DNA of 64,000 nt from NCBI GenBank assembly GCA_963803735.1, contig CAWDNV010000019.1, positions 310,001-374,000 on the forward strand. The letters are read 5' to 3'. The notes beneath the pieces are model-generated. The model saw nothing but the letters and a program-made list of their open reading frames with translations, had not been told where the DNA came from and made no database searches. Shown piece by piece: positions 1-9,251 of the stretch; position 1 is the stretch's first letter; every line of letters starts with the position of its first letter. The position numbers and the translations under genes were made by a program. This stretch comes from Palsa-189 sp963803735. Lineage in GTDB: Bacteria; Acidobacteriota; Terriglobia; Acidiferrales; UBA7541.

Positions 1-243
1 GTATGCCGAAATCAGCCACTTGGATTGATTGCTCATCAGGATCGCCGCGCGATTCCCCGGAGCAAATCCGTTCTCTTCGAGACCTCCCGCGAGCCGCAGC
101 GCCGCAGCTCCGAAGTCGCGGTACGTCAAGCGGCAGCGCTCGTTTTCGCGATCTGCCTCGATTAGGCAGACTTCGTCCGGCCAGTGCTCGATCGCGCCAT
201 TAAGTGCCGCGCCCAGCGATTCGTATTGGCTCAAGTCCACCAT
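1..243 (-). CDS. Acyl-CoA/acyl-ACP synthetase, N-terminal part (runs off window)
   Basis: An open frame on the minus strand starts at an ATG at 243 and runs off the left edge; about 80 residues are visible. The sequence has the look of an AMP-binding enzyme N-terminus (LTYRDFGAAALRLA, then APGNRAAILMSN), the region before the P-loop of the ANL superfamily. It would activate a carboxylic acid as acyl-AMP. It starts 5 bases after an acyl carrier protein gene, so loading an acyl group onto that carrier is the likely job (inference). The diagnostic A3/A5 motifs lie outside the window, so the exact class cannot be fixed. Confidence 0.7.
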   Translation of the reverse strand, partial: MVDLSQYESLGAALNGAIEHWPDEVCLIEADRENERCRLTYRDFGAAALRLAGGLEENGFAPGNRAAILMSNQSKWLISAY

Positions 244-248
244 GCCAA

Positions 249-491
249 CTAGAGGCGTGCTTGGATGCGGCTAGCCAAAGTGCGAAAGTCCGTCACGCCC
301 TGAACTTCGTAGTCGGGAAGCTCGATGCCAAAATGATTTTCCAGCCTCGTGATCAATTCGAGGGCTCTCAAGCTATCGATTTTCAGCTTCTTGTAAAAAT
401 CGTCCGTAGGCGCAAGCTCGTTGCGTGGAATCTTAAAATGCTGGGCTGCCAATCCCAAAATCTCGTCGGTGGTCTGTTCGATGGTCTTCAT
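249..491 (-). CDS. Acyl carrier protein
   Basis: An 80-residue protein of typical ACP length. The phosphopantetheine attachment serine is in LKIDSLRALELI (about residues 36-47), the DSL motif of carrier proteins, followed by the usual helix III region. It carries acyl intermediates as thioesters in the cytoplasm. It lies between an enoyl-CoA hydratase-like gene and an AMP-forming synthetase, all on the minus strand, which suggests a dedicated carrier for this cluster rather than the housekeeping ACP of fatty acid synthesis (inference from context). Confidence 0.85.
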   Translation of the reverse strand: MKTIEQTTDEILGLAAQHFKIPRNELAPTDDFYKKLKIDSLRALELITRLENHFGIELPDYEVQGVTDFRTLASRIQARL

Positions 492-540
492 GCCAGCTAT
501 TTTACATCGGCAGCTTATGCGCGCGATTACGGCATGCCGA

Positions 541-1362
541 TTACGGCAAGTAAGGATGCGCGCTTTTATCCTCTACGAATTTGCGTAGCCCCTCCATCAC
601 CGCGGGCCGCCCGAATAGCTCGCAGAATACGTCGATTTCCTTGCGCAATTCCTCGTGCGGAATGGGTTTGAGAAAGCGTTTTGCGGCCGCACTCGTCGCC
701 CTGTCGAATTTAACTATTTGCGCGGCGGTCCCGCGCGCCATGCGCAACACTGCGCCTTCGGCAGCCACCTGGCTCACCAGTCCTGCGTTCAACGCTTTCG
801 TAGCATTGATGCTGCGGCCAGTGAGGAGCAGGTCGCGCACGACCGCGTTCCCGACATCTCGCCGCAATCGCGGAATCCCGCCGAAGCCCGGGATGAGACC
901 CAGCCTGAGTTCCGGAAAGCAAAAGCGCGCCATCTTGTCCGCAATAATCAGGTCACATGCGAGCGCCAGCTCGAATCCCCCTCCAAACGTGACGCCGTGC
1001 ACCGCCGCAATCGTAGTGAGCGGTGAAGCATCGATCGCATTCAAAACGCGATGGATGCGTTCGAGAAATCTACGCACACCCGAAACGCGCTCGGTCGCCG
1101 CGAGCCCGGCGCTAGCCGCATAGAGTTCGCGCAGATCGGCGCCCGCCGAAAATCCTGCTTCTTGCCGGCTATATATGATTAGAGCGCCGGCTTTTACTTC
1201 CGCTGATTCGAGCGCGCCTACAAATTGCTCCAAATCCTCGAGCATCGCCGTGCCAATCTCGTTGCAAGGCGAGTGGTGAAGCGCAAGCTCGATCGCGCCG
1301 TCCCTTAGCTCCCAGGAAAGCGTCTTGGTTTTCTCGGAAAGATGGGTTTTGGAAGCGGTCAC
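541..1362 (-). CDS. Enoyl-CoA hydratase/isomerase family protein
   Basis: A 273-residue crotonase-fold protein. SAGADLRELY and TFGGGFELALACD are the two oxyanion-hole regions of the family, and PELRLGLIPGFGG is the conserved downstream loop. Members hydrate, isomerise or cleave CoA- or ACP-bound acyl chains; the substrate cannot be read from the sequence. It starts at a GTG whose last bases form the stop of the upstream synthetase (GTGA overlap), so the two are translationally coupled. An alternative role in polyketide-like beta-branching is possible because an ACP follows. Confidence 0.85.
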   Translation of the reverse strand: MTASKTHLSEKTKTLSWELRDGAIELALHHSPCNEIGTAMLEDLEQFVGALESAEVKAGALIIYSRQEAGFSAGADLRELYAASAGLAATERVSGVRRFLERIHRVLNAIDASPLTTIAAVHGVTFGGGFELALACDLIIADKMARFCFPELRLGLIPGFGGIPRLRRDVGNAVVRDLLLTGRSINATKALNAGLVSQVAAEGAVLRMARGTAAQIVKFDRATSAAAKRFLKPIPHEELRKEIDVFCELFGRPAVMEGLRKFVEDKSAHPYLP

Positions 1363-3005
1363 GATGGATTTTTACGGTACATCGATTCGATGGGGTCCCG
1401 AAAGTGCGCGGCAATCGCATCGCGGCGCAGCTTTCCGTTTGCCGTCAGAAGTCCACTCTCAATCGTCAGGGGCTGCGGTTCGATGTGAAACGCACGAATC
1501 TGACGATAGTGGGGAAGCCCCGAATTCAGCTCTGAGACAGCTGCTTCCACTTCGCCGAGTGCCACGTCTCCGGTCACTAAAGCCGTTAAGAAGCTACGCC
1601 CATTACCAAACATCACCACCTGTTGCGCGGCGGGAAGTGCGCGCACCAACCTCTCCTCCAGTGGTTCCGGCGCAATATTATGGCCGGAGCTGAGCACCAG
1701 CAAATTCTTTAGGCGCCCCACAACCCGCCAATTGCCATTCGGAGTTCGTTCGCCTTGATCGCCTGTGTGGAACCAGCCATTCGACATTGTCTTCGCTGTT
1801 TCTTGCGGCCGGTTCCAATAAGCCGAAAAAATATTTGGCCCGCGCACAAGAATTTCGTTGTTGTCGCCCAGCTTCATTTCGATACCGGGAATTGCCGGGC
1901 CGACGGCGCCCGGCTCCACGCGCCTGGGATCGTCCATCGTGCAAATGGCGGTCGTCTCCGTGAGCCCGTAGACTTGCAGCACGGGAATTCCCAGCATCTG
2001 AAAAAAAAGTTGTGTCTCCAGCGCCAGCGGCGCCGAACCGCAAATCAGGGCTTTGAGATTAGGCCCTAATTTTTTGCGAATCGCCGGGAAAATTAGCTTC
2101 TCCGCCAGCAGCAGCGACACGCCGCCTTTCGTCCCGTTCGTGTTCCCAAGCGAAGCCGCTTTCGCCTTAGTGAAGATCGTATTCGCGAATCCGCCACGCT
2201 TCGCAATCTGCGCTTCCACCGCGGTTCGCATGCGCTCGAGCAATTGCGGTACATTCAGGCAGTAGTCGGGCGTGGAGGCGCGCAAGTCGTCGGCAATGCG
2301 CGTCAGGTCAGTCGAGAGCCGCAGTTCGCTCAATCGCATAAGGCTCGAGAGCAGCAGAATCCAGGAGCCCGCAAAACAGAACGGCAAATAGTGGAACACG
2401 CGGTCGGGTTCGGTGCGCTGCCCCATAAGTTGTTCCAGGCGCGCGGTGGTGCAAGAGAGCATATACGTGACGTTGCCCACGTTAAGCACCACGCCCTTCG
2501 ATTCGCCCGAGGTGCCCGAAGTGTAGATAATCGTGACCGGATCAGAGTCAGCCAGCGGAGTTGGCTCTGTACGAATGCCGGCTCCCTGAAGCCCTGGCGC
2601 AAAGATTTCCTCCAGTACCACCGTGCGCGCCTCGCCGGCGGGCCACGCAGCGAGGAGGTTTCGCTCCAAGTCGGCATCGCCGCAACAGACCATGGCCGGC
2701 TGGCAATCGCGGATCATCGCCGCAAGCTCTGAGGGCGCCTGCCGCGCGTAAAGCGGCACCACGATGATCCCTTCGGCCATCGCCGCCAGATCCAGAGCGA
2801 CCCAATTGATGCTATTGGCTGAAAGCAGGGCGCAGCGGTCGCCCTTACGCAAACCGGCTGCGGACAAAAATGCGCGCGCTACTGCCACGCGTTCGAGCAG
2901 CGCGCCCGCCGTCGCCGAGACGCGCCTCTCCGGCCGCATCTCCTCGAGCACCATGTTGCCCGGCGAGTCGGCGAGCCGTCCAAAAATACTCTGCAGAAAA
3001 TTCAC
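1359..3005 (-). CDS. AMP-dependent acyl-CoA synthetase (long-chain type)
   Basis: A 548-residue ANL-superfamily enzyme. The P-loop IYTSGTSGESKG (about residue 160), the A5 motif YGLTETTAI and the A8 region GWFHTGDQGE are all present, so adenylation should be intact. It lacks the extended length of NRPS modules and fits a long-chain acyl-CoA or acyl-ACP ligase that uses ATP to activate a fatty acid. The start is a GTG. The gene overlaps the enoyl-CoA hydratase by four bases and follows the pyruvyltransferase-like gene with a 20-base gap, placing it in one leftward operon. Confidence 0.88.
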   Translation of the reverse strand: MNFLQSIFGRLADSPGNMVLEEMRPERRVSATAGALLERVAVARAFLSAAGLRKGDRCALLSANSINWVALDLAAMAEGIIVVPLYARQAPSELAAMIRDCQPAMVCCGDADLERNLLAAWPAGEARTVVLEEIFAPGLQGAGIRTEPTPLADSDPVTIIYTSGTSGESKGVVLNVGNVTYMLSCTTARLEQLMGQRTEPDRVFHYLPFCFAGSWILLLSSLMRLSELRLSTDLTRIADDLRASTPDYCLNVPQLLERMRTAVEAQIAKRGGFANTIFTKAKAASLGNTNGTKGGVSLLLAEKLIFPAIRKKLGPNLKALICGSAPLALETQLFFQMLGIPVLQVYGLTETTAICTMDDPRRVEPGAVGPAIPGIEMKLGDNNEILVRGPNIFSAYWNRPQETAKTMSNGWFHTGDQGERTPNGNWRVVGRLKNLLVLSSGHNIAPEPLEERLVRALPAAQQVVMFGNGRSFLTALVTGDVALGEVEAAVSELNSGLPHYRQIRAFHIEPQPLTIESGLLTANGKLRRDAIAAHFRDPIESMYRKNPS

Positions 3006-3025
3006 TGCTGAATTCTCGCGGCTTC

Positions 3026-4462
3026 TTAGTTCGCCGCCATTGCCTGTGTCCGGCTGTCGTATAACTCGAGCAGTTTCCTCAGACCCGGATGCAATGGTGG
3101 CAGATAGTTTTCCCAGCTTCGCAGCCCCCCTTGGACGGGAAATTCCGGATAGCGTTCGTGCACCGTGCGCTCGAGGAACACGCCCATGCGCGCCATCGTC
3201 TTCAGATTTCTTACTACTGTGCGCCCAATCCCGTCGGCAATCGTTTCGCGCTCGCGCTGGAGGGCGTCAATCGCAGGAATGAGTCTGTCTCCGAGTAATG
3301 GATCGTCCACAGTAAAAAGCAGATGACTGTGGCCACGTTCCTGCATGAGATTGCGAATGCGTTCGTCCATAGTCACTCCCGCTGAAGGCACAAGCGCCGG
3401 CATGGACGTGACGATTCCGTGATAGCGCGACGAGATCATCAGATGACCCGACCGCAAGATGCTCACCAATTGATACATGTCGTAGTCGTCTGAAGTGAAC
3501 ACCGGCGCGCCGCCGATGCGTTCCGCGATGGCGCGGCAGGCGTGCGCATCCAGCCGCTCGCAGGCTACCAGCACGGGAAACATTCGATACTTCTGCCGGG
3601 CCGCTTGCGCCGCTTTGGCAAACGCGTTCAGGTATTGTTCGTAGCTTGCGTCTACCTGCGCGCCCGATTTGTGAAAGTAAGGGCCGCGATAGTGGCTCTC
3701 TTTGTATGCGCCGGCGATTCCACGGGCCACCCACTTCAATACGGAGGCCTTCACCGGCCAGAAAAACGGATTAATGGGGCAGAAAATAAGAACTGGCGCA
3801 ACTCCATCCCAACCCGCATCAGCCAGCACCTTGCGCCCGTATTCCACCGGATGCGACTCGAAGGTCCAGGCCGTGTCCGTGCCGAGTTCGCTTTCCACTC
3901 CCAAAGAACTGAGAACAGCCTGCGATTCCGCATTTCGCGTGACCACCACGGAGTGATGGCAATAGCGCGCGCAAAGCCGCGCCAACGAAGGGTCCATGTA
4001 ACCCGCTTCGGCCCCATACCCGATCGAAAGCTTATTCTCGCCGGCTGCCATGCCCAGGGCGCCGATGAACATCGTGGTGAGCGCATTCGCAAACTTGCTT
4101 TTGAACATCGAGCCTTCGCAAGCGATCACGCCATGATGCTGCCGCACTTCCTTGTAAAGGAACGGCGGAAATAAATCCGGCAGGCGCACCTGCGCAGCAT
4201 CCCCGAAATATCCGCGTGTGAGCGCGAAATCCAATGCAGTCACGGTCAGTTGCAAGCGGTCTGCTCCGAGCACCTGCCGCACCTGCCGCAGCATCTCTTC
4301 CACGCGCACATCGGAACCCGTATTGCGATTGCCGTTGTACCCCGCAAACAGCAATTTCAGGCGCTCGCCCGGTTTCCACGCTTTGCCGCGACCCAGCATC
4401 CATTCGAGCTTCGTGCGCTCGATCAAGGCGGCTGTCCACACTTGCAGCAGGAGATCGGTCAT
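3026..4462 (-). CDS. Polysaccharide pyruvyl transferase family protein
   Basis: A 478-residue protein with features of the polysaccharide pyruvyl transferase (CsaB/WcaK-like) fold: an N-terminal LLFAGYNGNRNTGSD loop, a central two-lobed layout, and SSRYHGIVTSMPALVPSAG (about residue 365), the conserved RxH region of the C-terminal lobe. Known members transfer pyruvate as a ketal onto sugars, or act as glycosyl-like transferases on surface polymers. It overlaps the adjacent reductase by an ATGA, so it is part of the acyl cluster. A role in decorating a glycolipid made by the cluster is plausible but inferred. Confidence 0.75.
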   Translation of the reverse strand: MTDLLLQVWTAALIERTKLEWMLGRGKAWKPGERLKLLFAGYNGNRNTGSDVRVEEMLRQVRQVLGADRLQLTVTALDFALTRGYFGDAAQVRLPDLFPPFLYKEVRQHHGVIACEGSMFKSKFANALTTMFIGALGMAAGENKLSIGYGAEAGYMDPSLARLCARYCHHSVVVTRNAESQAVLSSLGVESELGTDTAWTFESHPVEYGRKVLADAGWDGVAPVLIFCPINPFFWPVKASVLKWVARGIAGAYKESHYRGPYFHKSGAQVDASYEQYLNAFAKAAQAARQKYRMFPVLVACERLDAHACRAIAERIGGAPVFTSDDYDMYQLVSILRSGHLMISSRYHGIVTSMPALVPSAGVTMDERIRNLMQERGHSHLLFTVDDPLLGDRLIPAIDALQRERETIADGIGRTVVRNLKTMARMGVFLERTVHERYPEFPVQGGLRSWENYLPPLHPGLRKLLELYDSRTQAMAAN

Positions 4463-5646
4463 TTAGCGCGTGCTCCGGCGCTTATGTGCCGCTCTGAATC
4501 CTGCGCGTTTTCGGGTGCGCTCGAAAGCGCCGCGCTTTGCGGCCATTCCCGATAGGGGTATCGGAATCGGTTTTCTTTTGCAAAGCGGAACAACGGGAAA
4601 CAATAGGAAGAGAAAGGCGCGGGAGAGCGGCCAAGCTCAGTCACCACGCGCGTATTATCGAACACTGTGTTCCAAACAAGATAGGGCAAAAATACCTTCA
4701 GCAGCGAAGCTGCGTAGCCCAGGTTGTCGCGGCGCCGTGACAGCCGCTCCACAATTCCGCGAAACGGTCCCTGCAGTTCGGGCCAGAACAATGGCCTCAT
4801 CTTGCCACGCGCCTCGGCCAGCGCTGCCGTCAATTCGCGAAAGCTTTGTGAGTGGACGCCAGAAGAGAGGTGATAAATCTCATGCTCCGTGCCAGGGCGC
4901 TGGTGGAAAGTGACAATCGCATCCGCCACGTAATCGACTGGCACGATGTCCACGCAGTCCTCAGCACGGAACGGCAGCACGGGCAGGCTTCCTAAAAACA
5001 CGAAAGCCTTCACCATGTCGAACTGCGTAGTTTCCGGCCGGCGGCTGTCTCCCAGCACAATGCTGGGACGAAAAATCGTGTGCGGCACATCGGGAAGAAG
5101 TTCCCGTACCATGTGCTCGCCGAATTTCTTTGTGCGCGCGTACGGATCGTAATCGGAGCGGTCCCAATCGATGGCACTGCCTTCGGTGACCAGTTCATTA
5201 TCGCGCCGGCCCGCCACAGCCACGGTGCTCACTTCACTGAAGCGCCGCAGTCCGTGCGTATCATGCGCCCGGCGCGCGAGTTGAATGACTTCCAGCGTGC
5301 CGCGCAGATTTACGTTGAGGCAACTTCTTTCGGATTTTCGATTGAGTGAAGCCGCGCAATGCAATACCGAATCTGTTGAAGCGACCAGCAAATCGTACTC
5401 TTCGTCGCTGAGGCCGAATCGCGGTGAGGTCAAATCGCCGCAGAAAATGCGGATACGTGTCGCCAGGTGTTCGCGAAAAACGGGAAAGTCGAAGTGCAGT
5501 TGCAGAGAGTGCCAGAGTCGTCGCTGCGCTTCCTGGGGATCTTCCGCGCGAACTAGAAGATTCAGGGATTCGCCATGTTGTTCGAGCAGTCCTGCTGCCA
5601 GGTAGGATCCGATGTAACCGGTTCCGCCGGTAAGGAAGATAGCCAT
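4459..5646 (-). CDS. NAD(P)-dependent SDR, thioester-reductase-like
   Basis: A 395-residue extended SDR. The dinucleotide loop is TGGTGYIGSYLAAGLL at the extreme N-terminus; the catalytic YxxxK is in DPYARTKKFGEH (about residue 170) with a serine before it (SEVSTVAV). The NVNLRGTLEVIQLAR and HCAASLN segments match the NAD_binding_4/thioester-reductase group that reduces carrier-bound acyl groups to aldehydes or alcohols. It could equally be a sugar epimerase-like protein. It overlaps its downstream neighbour by ATGA and is five bases from the fatty acyl reductase. Confidence 0.78.
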   Translation of the reverse strand: MAIFLTGGTGYIGSYLAAGLLEQHGESLNLLVRAEDPQEAQRRLWHSLQLHFDFPVFREHLATRIRIFCGDLTSPRFGLSDEEYDLLVASTDSVLHCAASLNRKSERSCLNVNLRGTLEVIQLARRAHDTHGLRRFSEVSTVAVAGRRDNELVTEGSAIDWDRSDYDPYARTKKFGEHMVRELLPDVPHTIFRPSIVLGDSRRPETTQFDMVKAFVFLGSLPVLPFRAEDCVDIVPVDYVADAIVTFHQRPGTEHEIYHLSSGVHSQSFRELTAALAEARGKMRPLFWPELQGPFRGIVERLSRRRDNLGYAASLLKVFLPYLVWNTVFDNTRVVTELGRSPAPFSSYCFPLFRFAKENRFRYPYREWPQSAALSSAPENAQDSERHISAGARAK

Positions 5647-5651
5647 GTGGC

Positions 5652-8048
5652 TCAGGTGCCGCTGGCGTCAATTTGCGACGAGACATCCGCCGCGTCTGGC
5701 AAGTGGAACTCGCGACGCGTCGCTGTTTCCAGCGCATGCCCTTCGATTAGCGGATAGCACCATTTGCGGAGGGCAGGAATGTGAATATTGATCCAGTAAT
5801 CCCACCAGTCGATCATTCCCGGCTCATAAGCGAATTTGTCTTGCTCATCCACGGGCAGCAGGGCGGAGAGCAATTGCACATTTTCGCACTCGAAGACTTG
5901 CTCGTTGTGGAGAATAAAGGGCTCATAGAGCTCGATGAGTTTCTCGACGCGCTCGAGATCTCGTTCCGCTTTAGCCAGGGGCGGACGCTTGAACTGAAGC
6001 GCCGATGCCGCGCGGTTGATGCCTTTCACGACAAACTTTTGCGCCGGCACGGATAAGTTTCGATAGCGTTGCTTCGATACGGGAATAGTGTCAAATCGCA
6101 TCCGCACCCAATGCTCCAGCCCCTGTTGAGCGCGATAGTGCTTGCGATGCGCCAGCGCTGTCAACTCAATCGAACGCCCCATGTTGCAAGGATTGTTCGC
6201 TGAGGTAGCCAGCTGATACAAACGCTTATGACGCCGCTCGACGAGCGCCGCAGCAATCAGCGTCATGCCGCGGCAGGCCATGTCCACGGGAATCACGTCG
6301 AGCCGCTTGCGCTCGTTTGATGGCAGTTGCCGGAAATATGTTCCCAGCAGATAAGAAAGTGGCGCGGAGGTGTTGATTCCCTCGTTCCATCCTCGGAACG
6401 GGTGCCCGATCGAGGTTTCCACAATGGACGGCCGCACGACGGCGATGGGTAGCCCGGCGCCTCGCGTCGCCAGCAGCGACTCCGCCAAGCTCTTTGTGAA
6501 CGTGTACGTGTTAGGCCAGCCAAGCCTCCGAGCGCGTCGTGTCCCTGCCCGCGTGAGGCGATTGCGTACCCACCGCAGGCGGTTCTTCCGAATCAACTCT
6601 CCGACTTCCCGCCCCGGCGGGCGCTGATTTTCGTGCCGGCGGCCAAGCGCTAGTCGGCGCAATGCCGCTTCTAATTCCGGACTATTGGCACGCTCTTCAA
6701 CTTTCCGGACGAGTTCCTGCAGGGAACGCAACTCCCGCTCGAAATCAAAATCCTCCACGTCTGCCGGCGTGTAGTTTGGTTTCAGATGTTCGACAACGCG
6801 CCCGTCGCGAGCACCCACGACATAGCACGTGGAAAGGTGGAGTAGCGCGGCATGGTCCGACGCGCGGAGGAATTCGATCAGATGCGCTGCGGGATCGACA
6901 TTGCCGGCCAGGGCATCGCGAATGTCGGGGTTAAAGTCTGTTAGCCCGGAGCTATTTACGACCAGATCGATCACGTGGGCGAGGCGCTGCCGAGTTTTAT
7001 CGTCCAACCCAAGTCCGGGCTGACTCACATCGCCTTCGACCACTTCGATCTTCTCATTTAGAAACGCGGAGAGATTCTTCCCGTAACGTTCTTCCAGGCG
7101 GTCGAAAACCGGCGAGGACTCGACAATCTTTTCAAACCGGCGCCGGGCTGTGCTCGTGCGTTGCCGCCGGACCAGCAGATAAATCTTGCCGATCTCCGGA
7201 ATTTCAGAAAGAAGATGTTCCAGCCAGACTTTGGCGATGAAACCAGTCACGCCGACCAACAGAATCTGCTTACCATGCAAGGCTTGGCGCACAGAAAGCG
7301 GCCGGACTTGCTGCCGGTCAAAAACCACCAGTGCATTGTGGTTTTGAGGCGATGGTCTCTGAGCGGGCGAAATTGCCTCGGCGAGCTGCTCTGGATGATT
7401 CTTCAGGCCCAGGTCACGCAGCAATTGCTCGGGGCTGACGCGCCCGTCCGCTTGCCCGCCAAAAAGCGCGAAAGGCCCTCGCGGACGGATAACTGGATTC
7501 AGCAGGCGGCCGGTGGAAACCCCGTCACGGAACTCTAGGCGGTTGGCTACAATCCGTTCGATCCCAAGGTGCTGCGCCAGCGGCCGCATGAGGTGATCCA
7601 ATCCTTGGCTGACCAGGACGACTTGGCCGTGTAGTGCCATCCCTTCGCGCAGCTTCGCCAGACCTTCGGGCCTGAGTTGGCGTTCGAGGACGTATTGAAA
7701 ATACTCTTCGCCGAGAAGATCCAAGCGGTCGCGGCTCACACCTCGTAACAGCGTGTGCAAAATCCTGGTTGCCAACACCCTGTGGCTCGCGTACAACGCC
7801 GGCCGAAACAAGGCTTGCAGGAAAAGGCCGCCGCGGCGTGCCCAGCGCTCGGCAAAGGTGTGCGCATTCCAGGTGAAGTAGGCAACAGGACGAACTGCAG
7901 TTAGTGTCGCCAGGCTGCCTTCAACACGCCAGAAGACGGGCCATTCTGGCGGATTCTGAGCGCCATTTGGCGACACACCAGCGTCCTCGTCCGATCTCGT
8001 TAAGATTGGGGGCAAGGGATGGCCATTTTGGGAATCGGCTAAGCGCAA
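5652..8048 (-). CDS. HAD-like domain fused to fatty acyl-CoA reductase
   Basis: A 798-residue two-part protein. Residues about 35-210 resemble the HAD-IB fold found in front of bacterial fatty acyl reductases, but the nucleophile motif DxDGTL is replaced by RVEGSLATL, so phosphatase activity is probably lost. From about 260 it is an NAD(P)-binding reductase: LVGVTGFIAKVWLEHLLSE, the CYVVG/ST region, and the catalytic YxxxK in TYTFTKSLAESLL. The rest matches the C-terminal domain of fatty acyl reductases. The reaction is NADPH reduction of a long-chain acyl thioester to the alcohol. The start is a TTG, the first start after an in-frame stop. Fatty alcohols could feed wax or ether lipids (inference). 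Confidence 0.83.
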   Translation of the reverse strand: MRLADSQNGHPLPPILTRSDEDAGVSPNGAQNPPEWPVFWRVEGSLATLTAVRPVAYFTWNAHTFAERWARRGGLFLQALFRPALYASHRVLATRILHTLLRGVSRDRLDLLGEEYFQYVLERQLRPEGLAKLREGMALHGQVVLVSQGLDHLMRPLAQHLGIERIVANRLEFRDGVSTGRLLNPVIRPRGPFALFGGQADGRVSPEQLLRDLGLKNHPEQLAEAISPAQRPSPQNHNALVVFDRQQVRPLSVRQALHGKQILLVGVTGFIAKVWLEHLLSEIPEIGKIYLLVRRQRTSTARRRFEKIVESSPVFDRLEERYGKNLSAFLNEKIEVVEGDVSQPGLGLDDKTRQRLAHVIDLVVNSSGLTDFNPDIRDALAGNVDPAAHLIEFLRASDHAALLHLSTCYVVGARDGRVVEHLKPNYTPADVEDFDFERELRSLQELVRKVEERANSPELEAALRRLALGRRHENQRPPGREVGELIRKNRLRWVRNRLTRAGTRRARRLGWPNTYTFTKSLAESLLATRGAGLPIAVVRPSIVETSIGHPFRGWNEGINTSAPLSYLLGTYFRQLPSNERKRLDVIPVDMACRGMTLIAAALVERRHKRLYQLATSANNPCNMGRSIELTALAHRKHYRAQQGLEHWVRMRFDTIPVSKQRYRNLSVPAQKFVVKGINRAASALQFKRPPLAKAERDLERVEKLIELYEPFILHNEQVFECENVQLLSALLPVDEQDKFAYEPGMIDWWDYWINIHIPALRKWCYPLIEGHALETATRREFHLPDAADVSSQIDASGT

Positions 8049-8152
8049 GATTGTTCCCGCCCATGGACGAGACTGCGCGCCTGTGTACGTCCGACGAAGG
8101 AAAACGCCATTAAGTTACCTTTTTTTAGCAAGACCCGCAAGACTTGGCGGCT

Positions 8153-8195
8153 CCGGGTAGTGGGCTAATTGTGGCACTTATGTCCCACTACCCGG
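8153..8195 (-). terminator. Perfect 12-bp stem-loop downstream of oxyR
   Basis: CCGGGTAGTGGG at 8153-8164 pairs perfectly with CCCACTACCCGG at 8184-8195 around a 19-base loop. It lies just after the stop of the minus-strand oxyR-like gene and before the fatty acyl reductase. There is no clear T-run after it on the minus strand, so it may be an atypical terminator or an mRNA end stabiliser. Confidence 0.5.
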
Positions 8196-8238
8196 CTCCG
8201 CACCGTTCCACGAAGGCCCGAAAATTCTTGCGTCAGGG

Positions 8239-9135
8239 TCAATCCAATCCAACCAGGCAAGTCTGGGCATAACGGCGCAACTGCTCGGTGAGGGCGCATT
8301 GCGCACGAGTCTTGAAGCGATGCTTCAATTGCACCAACCCGACGATGCGGACGGCCCGTTCGTCGTTAATGCGCACGAATTTGCAGCCCGGATGCCGCTC
8401 CACTGCCATGGCGGGTACGACCGAAACGCCCATGCCCGTCGCCACCATCGAAACAATGGTCGAGAATTGGCCGCTCTCGAAGACAACGTTGGGGCTCACG
8501 CGCGATCTGCGGCAAGCCGAAAGCGCATTCTCCCGGAAGCAGTGCCCTTCCTTGAGCAAGAGAAATGGATCTTCGCGGATTTCGCCGAGCGTCAGGGACT
8601 TGCGCTCGGCTAAGCGATGGTCTTGCGGCAAAGCCGCAAACAAAGGCTCGCGGAAAAGCTCCTCGGAGATGAGCTCTTCGCCGCGAACCGGCAGCGCCAG
8701 GACGACGATATCTACGTGGCCGTTGTGCAGCCGGTCGAGCAGGATCGGTGTGATCTCTTCCACTACGCTGATCGATACGGCAGGATAACGCCGGGCGAAG
8801 CGGGCCAGCGCGGGGCCGAGAAAATACGGCGCGATCGTGGGAATCGCGCCGACCATAACGGTTCCCACTTCGGCCTGCGACATTTCCTGAATTTCGGTGC
8901 GCGCCTGGCCGACCTGGCGCAGAATCTCGCCTGCTTTGGGCAGAAATGCCTTGCCGAAATCCGTGAGCCGGGCGAAACGCGGAAAGCGGTCGAAGAGCTT
9001 GGCGCCGAGTTCGTCTTCGAGCTTGCGAATCTGTTGTGAGAGCGACGGCTGCGCGACGTGCTGGTCTTCGGCGGCGCGAGTGAAGTTTCCGGCGCGAGCG
9101 ACAGCGCAGAAATATCGCAGCTGGTGTAATTCCAT
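8239..9135 (-). CDS. oxyR: LysR-family peroxide sensor, OxyR-like
   Basis: A 298-residue LysR-type regulator with an N-terminal winged HTH (LHQLRYFCAVARAGNFTRAA) and a substrate-binding domain. The region KEGHCFRENALSACRRS has two cysteines spaced as in E. coli OxyR C199 and C208, the redox pair that senses hydrogen peroxide. It is transcribed away from a Dps-like ferritin gene with 116 bases between them and a perfect palindrome in that gap. This is the classical arrangement of OxyR and a peroxide-defence target. Confidence 0.88.
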   Translation of the reverse strand: MELHQLRYFCAVARAGNFTRAAEDQHVAQPSLSQQIRKLEDELGAKLFDRFPRFARLTDFGKAFLPKAGEILRQVGQARTEIQEMSQAEVGTVMVGAIPTIAPYFLGPALARFARRYPAVSISVVEEITPILLDRLHNGHVDIVVLALPVRGEELISEELFREPLFAALPQDHRLAERKSLTLGEIREDPFLLLKEGHCFRENALSACRRSRVSPNVVFESGQFSTIVSMVATGMGVSVVPAMAVERHPGCKFVRINDERAVRIVGLVQLKHRFKTRAQCALTEQLRRYAQTCLVGLD

Positions 9136-9175
9136 TTCGTCAAAGGCTCCGGCGCGAGCTGCGATGTGTTTCGCC

Positions 9176-9197
9176 TATGAATTCCATAGAATTCATA
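9176..9197. promoter_or_regulatory. 22-bp perfect palindrome, likely OxyR operator
   Basis: TATGAATTC at 9176-9184 and GAATTCATA at 9189-9197 form a perfect 9-bp inverted repeat with a 4-base spacer, between the divergent oxyR-like and Dps-like genes. LysR regulators bind dyads in this position and control both directions. The assignment is by position and symmetry. Confidence 0.6.
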
Positions 9198-9251
9198 TAT
9201 TAGACCTTGGCTTTGGGAAACTCTACCCTCGCTTGCTGGAGGGCTAGAACG

